Source of the DNA: CAZNRY01 sp964575675
Lineage (GTDB): Bacteria > Eisenbacteria > RBG-16-71-46 > CAIMUX01 > VGJL01
Direction of reading: 5' to 3'
DNA: 11,900 nt
Assembly (NCBI GenBank): GCA_964575675.1
Contig: CAZNRY010000131.1
Coordinates: 1 to 11,900 of the forward strand
Under the pieces are notes generated by a model. It worked only from the letters and a program-made list of their open reading frames with translations, ran no database searches and had not been told where the DNA came from. How positions within the stretch are numbered: the stretch's first letter is position 1; every line of letters starts with the position of its first letter. Positions 6,901 to 11,900 of this stretch are shown one piece after another. The position numbers and the translations under genes were made by a program.

Positions 6901-7698
6901 CTCCTGCCGGGAAAGCTCGGTCTGGAGGCGCCCTCGGTGATCGGTCCACGAGTCCCGTTCGGAAGTGCACTGCCCGTGCGCGCGATCGAGCTCCGTCCAA
7001 CGCCGGAGGGCTAGAGCGACCTCGAGGTCGCGGATCTCGTCCATCAGACGCTGGTGACGCCTCGCCTTGCCGACCTGGCGCGCAAGACCGCGCACCTCGC
7101 GCTCGATCTCGCGCACGATATCGGCGATGCGCATCAGATCCTGCTCGGTCGCCTCGAGCTTGCGCATCGCCTCCCGCCGCTGGAGCTTGTACCGGCTGAT
7201 CCCGGCGGCCTCCTCGAAGAAGAGGCGTCTCTGGTCGTCGCGATCGCTCAGAACCGCTTCGACCATCTCGCGCTCGATCACCGCGTAGCCGTGGCTTCCG
7301 AGTCCGGTCCCGAGGAACAGATTGCGGATGTCCTTCAGCCGGCAGGAATGACCGTTGATCAGGAAATCGCTGTCGCCCGATCGATAGACGCGGCGGGCGA
7401 TCGAAACCTCGGCCGTCTCGATCGGAAGAGCGTGGTCGTCGTTGTCGATCAACAGGTCGACCTCGGCGAAGCCGGATGGCTTGGCGCTCCCCGATCCCTT
7501 GAAGATCACATCGAGGATGTTCTCTCCGCGGAGATTCCGGACGTTCGGCTCTCCGAGCACCCAACGGATTCCGTCGGAGACGTTGCTCTTCCCGCAGCCG
7601 TTGGGGCCGACGATCGCGGTGATCCCCTGTCCCAGGGGAATGTTGGTTCTGTTGCAGAAGGACTTGAATCCATGGAGCGTGATGCTCTTCAGACGCAC
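3922..7698 (-). CDS. smc: Chromosome partition protein SMC
   Basis: ATPase of the bacterial condensin (SMC-ScpAB), which compacts and segregates the chromosome. 1258 residues, a little over the usual 1150-1200. Order: N-terminal head with Walker A GPNGCGKS (31-38), GTGLGS and FFEEAAGISRYK; first coiled arm about 165-500; hinge about 500-665 (GVVGVVGDLL to the GWIRTPGGSG region); second arm about 665-950; C-terminal head with signature LSTGE (1143-1147), Walker B FCVLDELD (D1171, E1172) and ITHNKRTM. Two oddities: the signature has Thr where LSGGE is usual, and residues about 952-1022 are a highly charged insert with a basic KRRKRGRK patch (about 967-974) and acidic EELEELEESE. The GTG start at 7698 has GGAGG 7 nt upstream and gives the canonical beginning RLKSITLHGFKSF. 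It follows the SPOR gene by 37 bp. Confidence 0.97.
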   Translation of the reverse strand: MRLKSITLHGFKSFCNRTNIPLGQGITAIVGPNGCGKSNVSDGIRWVLGEPNVRNLRGENILDVIFKGSGSAKPSGFAEVDLLIDNDDHALPIETAEVSIARRVYRSGDSDFLINGHSCRLKDIRNLFLGTGLGSHGYAVIEREMVEAVLSDRDDQRRLFFEEAAGISRYKLQRREAMRKLEATEQDLMRIADIVREIEREVRGLARQVGKARRHQRLMDEIRDLEVALALRRWTELDRAHGQCTSERDSWTDHRGRLQTELSRQEAELETHRLRLTEREGLLEETRKEREDLLAEQAGAREENSILSTRIQGWEQKESELSRRIREESERAVGLRRRVEERAPERVALESQSTRHREVVEAAAAALQNVEERLRQARAEAAQVAQLRMDQLLIVTREGKGLGSLDGMIGQQEGRRASLLVHRDGLLDKARELSSRCDSLDGELSLLAERLAEISTQRGEADAARVGLEADREELRQRREDLARRRASLESRLSLLREQKARHEGFDLGVLHLLERRSSLRGVVGVVGDLLSPAHGTAEGVVESLLADAVQWVVVETEDAAMSAAEILRAEGHGGVTFFPLRENAGRGGDTIAHWEGKLPLGGPEEVAPLIHFLLARVHPAGSRDDARRGARAGGPLLRYLSPEGEIFASEGWIRTPGGSGPDREIVDRMREIPRLEESLITIEREEREVRDRAAVRETEIRDLAERLSALESGSVEMTDRRHRLERDLTERRVERGLLLEEQERVAAETATLGGLIEKLQADRKRIEGVLGVSEGSGREAEERYQRSRADEEEAGRARDRSFEELSRVRTEEMRLATALREVGTAIARDVEEADRLAAAILTWGEELRETAALKAEAGEKLRVLAARGIEIEGRFVEVERFLDRRRSERDEEQTYLAVQEQGLRELRGELSGLQERLHGDEVREVEIRSEMDRLHERILQEFRIDLGEEARRALEPQPEAPDGREVKRRKRGRKQSAAESASAEELEELEESEVRGPLDSQELAGDLPSDDETPDGPLSEEEQRRQVIELREKLLSLGPVNFLAVDEYAKQKERLFFHRQQQDDLTKAKNDLLQAIQRINETAGTMFRETFDAARVHFRSTFEFLFPGGEADITLTGEDPLEAAIEIIARPRGKKLEAIRLLSTGERALTAIAILFGLYLVRPSPFCVLDELDAPLDDANIGRFVTLLRHFSERTQFVVITHNKRTMEASDRLYGVTMQQVGVSRIVSVRLSETDGDMAPVIAELDEDPAREEVREG

Positions 7699-7735
7699 GC
7701 TGTCTCCTCCTCGGCTCCGCTCGCGATCAGCGATT

Positions 7736-9472
7736 TCATCGAGGGATCGGTGCGCGGTCGCCGCCGCGTCCGGTAGCCCTCAGGGTCTGTGTGAATGATA
7801 CGAGCCCCCTGGCGCGCAAGGCTCCGGCTTCCTCGACTGCCGATGCGGAATCTGGGTAAGCGCCGACGATGACCCGATGCCAACGTCCCCGCTCGGGCAG
7901 CACAACCGTCAAGATGCGGGCGGGCACGCCTGCCGCTAGCAGCCGGGACACTTCGGATTCCGCGTCCTTTGGGATACGAAAGGAGCTCACGTGAACCACG
8001 AATGTATCAGCCCAACCTGTTGGAGTGACATCTAATACGGTTGTGCTTATGGATCCTTCGCGCGGGCTCCCCGCCCCAGCGGGCTCCCCGGCCGCACCCG
8101 ATTCGGGCGCGGAAATACTCGGTTCGGAGGAGGCTCTGAGCTCGGAAGGCGAGAGCTGCTCCCAGGCCTCGGGGATTCGCGAGGATGAACCCGAATCAGG
8201 CGGACTCGCCTCGATCACGGGCCTGAGATCACTTGTCCCTCCGTCCGTCGCACCACCTATCCCGGACGCCCCTTTTGCGAGAATCGCCTCTCCCCCCCCT
8301 TCGATCGTTTCTGGATTCGCGGGAGAAACCTCGCTCATGCCTTGTGTGCCGCTCGCCCCACCGGCGCCCTGGCCGGGGGCCGAACCTCGCGGCGAGATGG
8401 TCTTGCCGACCGACATGCGGAGCTCCGACAGGACGCCGGCCGGGGTGCGCCCGGTCGATCGAAGCCAGACGGCGAGGAACGCGAGCGCGACCACGATACC
8501 GAGGAGCGCGAGCAGCCAGGCGCGAGGCCGCTTCCGGTCCCCCCGATGCCAATCCGCGACCAGAGAGACCGGGGGCTCCAGGGGCGTGAGGATCTCCGGC
8601 TCCGCGACCCCCGCGGGCGCAGCATCGACGGCCTGCGGTTGCGCGGAGGCAGGCGCGGGTTGTTCCACCGGCGCGGGTTCCTCCAACTCGATCGATGAGG
8701 AACGCGAGGTGATCGGCGCGGTCTCCTGCAGCGCAGCAGGCGCGGGTTGTGCCGCGACGCGCTCCCAACGGTCCAGCGGCGATCGCCGATTGAGGGGCGT
8801 GGGTCCCATCGCGATGAAACCGAGCAGCTTGTGGCCCGACCGACGAAGCCACTCGACGGCATCCCTCAGCTCGTCCTTCGTGTGGTCGCGGATCGCCGCC
8901 GCGAAGCAAACACCCTCGATCGCCCCCGCCGGGATCGCGATCCCCTCCCCCTCCTCCGGCAGAGCCTGCGCGAAGATGAGGATCGAGCGGGCTGCCTCGG
9001 GTCCGGACGTTCCCTCGACTTGTTCGTCCGCGGGGAGCACGAGGCGCACGCCCTGCAGATCGGTCGCCCATGCCGCGGCCCCGGCGACGCCGAGACGCCG
9101 GATCCTATCGAGAACCGGACGAGGGAGGGGATGTCCCTCCCCCGGGGCGAGGGAGCGCAGAGGGTGGGCGGGATCGAGATCGATCAGGTACGCGGCCATG
9201 CCGTCCCGGGCCGCGTGCTCGGCGAACCCGACCGCCCAGACGACATACTCGGTCGTTGCGTTCGGTCCGGTCACCCAGATCGCTGGGCTCGCCACATCCC
9301 GCTCTAGCGAGAGCCGGTGGAAGAGGCGGCTCCCCTCGAACACGTCGGGTGCGAAGTCCGAGAGGCGTTCGCCGTGTCGCGGGACCGCGGCCGAGGGAGA
9401 TGCCGTGAGGAGCAGGGGCAGACCGAGGCCGCTGCTCGCCTCGGCGGCCGATGCGTAGTAAAGGTCACTCAT
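7736..9472 (-). CDS. Membrane protein: degenerate P-loop (MinD/BY-kinase-like) domain, one TM helix, SPOR domain
   Basis: 578 residues; not a named gene I recognise. Residues about 45-225 read like a ParA/MinD/BY-kinase ATPase that has lost its catalytic motif: IWVTGPNATTEY (65-76) sits where Walker A belongs but has no Lys; GMAAYLIDLDPAHPL (91-105) resembles the Walker A' motif after an A-rich helix; IEGVCFAAAIRDHTKDEL through GHKLLGFIAMG resembles the end of that fold. A Pro/Ala-rich linker (about 235-310) and a basic HRGDRKRPR stretch precede one TM helix (about 318-337), so the N-terminus should be cytoplasmic. A long Gly/Ser/Glu-rich periplasmic linker leads to a SPOR domain (about 487-565: FVVHVSSF to VSFTQTLRA), a family that binds denuded peptidoglycan at division sites. 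The ATG overlaps selA by 8 bp (ATGAGTGA) with GGAGG 9 nt before. The SPOR and TM calls are firm; the P-loop relation is inferred. Confidence 0.85.
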   Translation of the reverse strand: MSDLYYASAAEASSGLGLPLLLTASPSAAVPRHGERLSDFAPDVFEGSRLFHRLSLERDVASPAIWVTGPNATTEYVVWAVGFAEHAARDGMAAYLIDLDPAHPLRSLAPGEGHPLPRPVLDRIRRLGVAGAAAWATDLQGVRLVLPADEQVEGTSGPEAARSILIFAQALPEEGEGIAIPAGAIEGVCFAAAIRDHTKDELRDAVEWLRRSGHKLLGFIAMGPTPLNRRSPLDRWERVAAQPAPAALQETAPITSRSSSIELEEPAPVEQPAPASAQPQAVDAAPAGVAEPEILTPLEPPVSLVADWHRGDRKRPRAWLLALLGIVVALAFLAVWLRSTGRTPAGVLSELRMSVGKTISPRGSAPGQGAGGASGTQGMSEVSPANPETIEGGGEAILAKGASGIGGATDGGTSDLRPVIEASPPDSGSSSRIPEAWEQLSPSELRASSEPSISAPESGAAGEPAGAGSPREGSISTTVLDVTPTGWADTFVVHVSSFRIPKDAESEVSRLLAAGVPARILTVVLPERGRWHRVIVGAYPDSASAVEEAGALRARGLVSFTQTLRATGRGGDRAPIPR

Positions 9473-10889
9473 CGCGCAGCCCCTCCGCGAGGTTCCTCGC
9501 CAGATCGTGCAAGAAGCCGTCCAGATCCTCCTCCTGAATCGCGCGCAGGTCGAGAAGCAAACGGTCGTCCTGGATCCGTCCGATCACCGGGGGATCGCCC
9601 GCGCGAAGCCGGCTGGCCAGACCGTCCGCGCCGAGATCCTTGCAGCGCAGCGCCACCGCGTGCGACGGGATTTCTATGCCCGGGAGAGATCCGCCGCCGA
9701 CCTCGCCGCGCACCTCGACCGCGTCGATTTCGAAGCCTGCTCCGATCCGGCCGCGCAGGAACTCGACGGCGCGCGCGGCGGCCGCGGCGAGCTCTGCGGA
9801 TGGCCGCGCGAGGGCGCGCAGCAGCGGGATCGATCGCCGTCCCTCCTCGCTGCCCATCAAGTGGATGCGGAGCCCGGCCTCGAGGGCGGCGAGAAGGGAC
9901 TTGTCGAGCCGGACGACGCGCGCGATCGGGTGCTCCTGGAGCTTCTCGACGATCTCCCGCTTGCCTGCGATGATCCCTGCCTGGCACACGCCGAGGAGCT
10001 TGTCGGCGCTCATGCAGACCAGGTCGGCGCCCGACTCGATCGCATCCTCGATGCATGGCTCGTCGGGAAACAGATCGCGATGGGCGCGCAGCGCCCCGCT
10101 GCCGAGGTCGTCCACGAGCGTGAGACCGGCCCTGCGGCAGAGGGCGGCGAGCTCGGAGAGCGCAGGTTCCTCCGAGAATCCCACGAGGCGGAAGTTGCTC
10201 TTGTGAGCGTGAAGGACGAGGGCCGTATCGGGGCCTACCGCCCGCTCATAGTCTGCGATCCTCGTTCGATTCGTCGTCCCGACCTCCCGCAGCCGCACGC
10301 CGGAGGCTTCGAGGATGTCGGGAAGGCGGAACGAGCCGCCGATCTCGACGAGCTGCCCGCGGGAGACGAGGACTTCGCGGCCCCGCCCCAGGGCCGCCAT
10401 CGCGAGGAACAGTGCCCCCGCGCAGTTGTTCACGGCCGTTCCGGCCTCCGCGCCGGTGAGGAGCGGGATCAGCTCGCGCACCGCGGCAAGCCTCGAGGCG
10501 CGCCGGCCCGTCTTCAGGTCGATCTCGAGGCTGCTGTAGCCGTCGGTCGCCCCGAGCAGCGCGCGCCGCGCCGGAGCGGGCAGGACGGCGCGTCCCATGT
10601 TCGTGTGTAGCAGGATCCCCGTCGCATTCCAGACGGTGCGTAACCGCATGCCGAGCGGCGTCGCGCCGCTGGAGCGGATCTCGCGCTCGATGCGCGCGAG
10701 CGCCTCCCCGCGATCCGCGGGCGTCCAGATCCCGTCCCGGATCTCCCGGCGCAATGACTCGAGAATCTCCCGCACCCGCGCGCGGACGAGCGGGCGCGGC
10801 TCGGCCGACAAGTCGGCGAGCCGTGGATCGGTCATCACCGCGTCTACCGATGGGAGGATCGTCAAGTCGCCGCGCGGGCGCCCTTCCAT
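9465..10889 (-). CDS. selA: L-seryl-tRNA(Sec) selenium transferase (selenocysteine synthase)
   Basis: PLP enzyme that converts seryl-tRNA(Sec) to selenocysteinyl-tRNA(Sec) using selenophosphate; the known bacterial enzyme is a cytoplasmic ring-shaped decamer. 474 residues against 463 in E. coli. Motifs in order: ILPSVDAVM at the N-terminus, NATGILLHTNMGRAVL (88-103), YSSLEIDLKTGRRASR, SRGQLVEIGGSFRLPDIL, EVGTTNRT, HKSNFRLVGF, DDLGSGAL and the PLP lysine K297 in SADKLLGVCQAGII. The family usually has SGDKLLGGPQAGII, so SADK and GVCQ are departures beside the active site. The ATG at 10889 shares one base with the livF stop (TGATG), with GGAGG 6 nt before it. Placement after livF and overlap with the SPOR gene indicate one transcript. 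It implies a selenoproteome, but selB, selC, selD and any selenoprotein are not in this window. Confidence 0.95.
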   Translation of the reverse strand: MEGRPRGDLTILPSVDAVMTDPRLADLSAEPRPLVRARVREILESLRREIRDGIWTPADRGEALARIEREIRSSGATPLGMRLRTVWNATGILLHTNMGRAVLPAPARRALLGATDGYSSLEIDLKTGRRASRLAAVRELIPLLTGAEAGTAVNNCAGALFLAMAALGRGREVLVSRGQLVEIGGSFRLPDILEASGVRLREVGTTNRTRIADYERAVGPDTALVLHAHKSNFRLVGFSEEPALSELAALCRRAGLTLVDDLGSGALRAHRDLFPDEPCIEDAIESGADLVCMSADKLLGVCQAGIIAGKREIVEKLQEHPIARVVRLDKSLLAALEAGLRIHLMGSEEGRRSIPLLRALARPSAELAAAAARAVEFLRGRIGAGFEIDAVEVRGEVGGGSLPGIEIPSHAVALRCKDLGADGLASRLRAGDPPVIGRIQDDRLLLDLRAIQEEDLDGFLHDLARNLAEGLRDE

Positions 10890-11596
10890 CAGGCTCCTCC
10901 CAGGTAGGCTTCGCGGACCGCAGAATCGGACGCGAGGGCGGACGCAGGACCATGCGCCACGATTCGTCCGGTCTCGATCACGGAGGCGTCGTGGGCGATC
11001 TGAAGCGCCATGTGGGCGTTCTGCTCGACCAAGAGGATCGCGGTTCCCGAACGATTGATCTCGGCGATCGTCTGGAAGATCCCCTTCACGAGCATCGGGG
11101 CAAGGCCCAGGGATGGCTCGTCCATCAAGAGAAGCCGCGGCCGCGCCATCAACCCCCGCCCCACCGCGAGCATCTGCTGCTCGCCGCCGCTGAGCGTCCC
11201 CCCCTGCTGCCGGAGCCGCTCCTTCAGGCGCGGGAAGAGCGTGAAGACGCGCTCCAGATCCGCGCGAATCCCCGCGCGGTCCCTGCGCAGGTAGGCGCCC
11301 AGCTCGAGATTGTCGGAGACCGTGAGGTTCGCGAAGATCACGCGCCCTTCGGGGATCTGCACGATTCCCCGCCGGACGATCTCGTGCGGCGGCAGCGATG
11401 CGATCGATACTCCCTCGAACTCGATCCTCCCCTCGGCGGCGCGCTTCAGCCCCGAGATCGTGCGCAGGATCGTCGATTTCCCCGCGCCATTCGAGCCGAT
11501 CAGGGTCGTGATCGTCCCCTCGCGGACCGAGAGGTCCACCCCCTTCACCGCGTGGATCGCTCCGTAGCGGATGTGCAGGCCCTCAAGACGAAGCAT
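10889..11596 (-). CDS. livF: Branched-chain amino acid ABC transporter ATP-binding protein LivF
   Basis: One of two ATPases powering the high-affinity leucine/isoleucine/valine importer; it acts on the cytoplasmic face with LivG, LivH and LivM. 235 residues, typical length. Walker A GSNGAGKST (34-42), the family motif IVQIPEGRVIFANLTVSDNLELGA, signature LSGGEQQ (from about 134), Walker B LLLMDEPSLGLAP and LLVEQNAHMAL, where the H-loop position is Gln-Asn as is usual in LivF. The ATG at 11596 lies inside the end of livG (14-bp overlap) and has GGAGG 6 nt upstream. Its stop shares a base with the selA start. The substrate is inferred from family; other hydrophobic amino acids or short amides are possible. 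Confidence 0.94.
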   Translation of the reverse strand: MLRLEGLHIRYGAIHAVKGVDLSVREGTITTLIGSNGAGKSTILRTISGLKRAAEGRIEFEGVSIASLPPHEIVRRGIVQIPEGRVIFANLTVSDNLELGAYLRRDRAGIRADLERVFTLFPRLKERLRQQGGTLSGGEQQMLAVGRGLMARPRLLLMDEPSLGLAPMLVKGIFQTIAEINRSGTAILLVEQNAHMALQIAHDASVIETGRIVAHGPASALASDSAVREAYLGGA

Positions 11597-11900
11597 GCGG
11601 TGCCTCCACGGCCCGGCCGGCTTCGGCGCCGAGGTAGGCCTCGATCACGCGCGGGTCCCGCCTGATCGACTCAGGCGACCCCTCCCCGATCTTGATCCCG
11701 TAGTCAAGAACCACGACACGCTCGCAGACTCCCATGACGAAGCGCATGTCGTGCTCGACGAGAAGGACCGTCAGATGGAACTCCGAACGGATCCGGCGGA
11801 TCAGCGCCATCAGCTCTTCGGTCTCGTGGGGATTCATCCCGGCGGCCGGCTCATCGAGCAAGAGGACCTTGGGCGAGATCGCGAGCGCCCTCGCGATCTC
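11583..11900 (-). CDS. livG: Branched-chain amino acid ABC transporter ATP-binding protein LivG, C-terminal part (cut by window edge)
   Basis: Partner ATPase of LivF. The frame is open to the right edge; 105 residues remain. They begin EIARALAISPKVLL, continue with Walker B LLLDEPAAGMNPHETEEL (the AAGMNP sequence is a LivG hallmark), then LTVLLVEHDMRFVMGVCERVVVLDYG with the H-loop His, and IKIGEGSPESIRRDPRVIEAYLG, the usual LivG ending. Walker A and the signature motif lie outside the window. It overlaps livF by 14 bp. The rest of the transporter (livH, livM, a binding protein) is expected upstream, beyond the right edge. Confidence 0.93.
   Translation of the reverse strand, partial: EIARALAISPKVLLLDEPAAGMNPHETEELMALIRRIRSEFHLTVLLVEHDMRFVMGVCERVVVLDYGIKIGEGSPESIRRDPRVIEAYLGAEAGRAVEAPHASS

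Noticed and set aside
5917..7014. Plus-strand open frames opposite the smc arms (365 and 337 codons)
   Set aside because: Repetitive Arg/Pro/Leu or Ser/Arg sequence, as expected from the complement of Glu/Arg-rich coiled coils. No domain or convincing start.
7689..7883. Small minus-strand frame of 64 codons between the SPOR gene and smc
   Set aside because: Almost entirely overlaps the SPOR C-terminus in another frame, Arg-rich, no ribosome site.
8025..9458. Long plus-strand open frame opposite the SPOR gene (477 codons)
   Set aside because: Low-complexity Ser/Arg/Ala product typical of an antisense shadow. The minus strand carries a clear TM helix, SPOR domain and coupled start.
1..11900. 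In-frame TGA selenocysteine codons or a SECIS element, prompted by selA
   Set aside because: All complete genes read through to conserved C-termini without an internal TGA. Nothing suggests a selenoprotein within the window.

Overview
The window is a GC-rich bacterial chromosome segment in which every supportable gene lies on the minus strand. Transcription therefore runs from high to low coordinates: livG (cut by the right edge), livF, selA, a SPOR-domain membrane protein, smc, tatC, coaX, groES, groEL, folB (cut by the left edge). Coding density is very high. The only gap over 100 bp is the 114 bp before groES. No RNA genes, insertion sequences, CRISPR arrays or origin were seen.

Organism: high GC, frequent GTG starts, strong GGAGG-type ribosome sites and a single full-length SMC indicate a free-living-type bacterium. 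The SMC head reads YAVIEREMV after GTGLGS, and DAPLDDANI after Walker B. As I recall, this resembles FCB-group (Bacteroidota-like) SMCs more than proteobacterial or Firmicute ones. With high GC, selA and liv genes, an uncultured FCB-affiliated lineage (Eisenbacteria, Gemmatimonadota or Latescibacterota type) is plausible, but this is inference.

Right region (9465-11900): the two ABC ATPases of a branched-chain amino acid importer, then selenocysteine synthase. The genes overlap by 14 bp (livG/livF) and 1 bp (livF/selA); selA in turn overlaps the SPOR gene by 8 bp. These four are very likely one translationally coupled operon.

Middle region (3081-9472): the SPOR-domain protein is the least ordinary gene. 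It appears to join a degenerate MinD/BY-kinase-like P-loop domain in the cytoplasm, one membrane helix, a long disordered linker and a periplasmic SPOR (glycan-binding) domain. It lies 37 bp upstream of smc, which is followed by tatC and coaX.

Left region (1-2285): a predicted sigma70-type promoter overlaps the coaX stop codon and would drive groES-groEL, through a leader with a perfect 12-bp hairpin and no CIRCE element. GroEL has all key ATPase residues but lacks the usual GGM-repeat tail. folB follows after a short hairpin.

Most of the window is housekeeping. The strongest candidate for something undescribed is the pseudo-ATPase/SPOR fusion beside smc. Secondary points are the groESL leader hairpin, the altered SelA active-site loop, the SMC signature change and charged insert, and the tailless GroEL.
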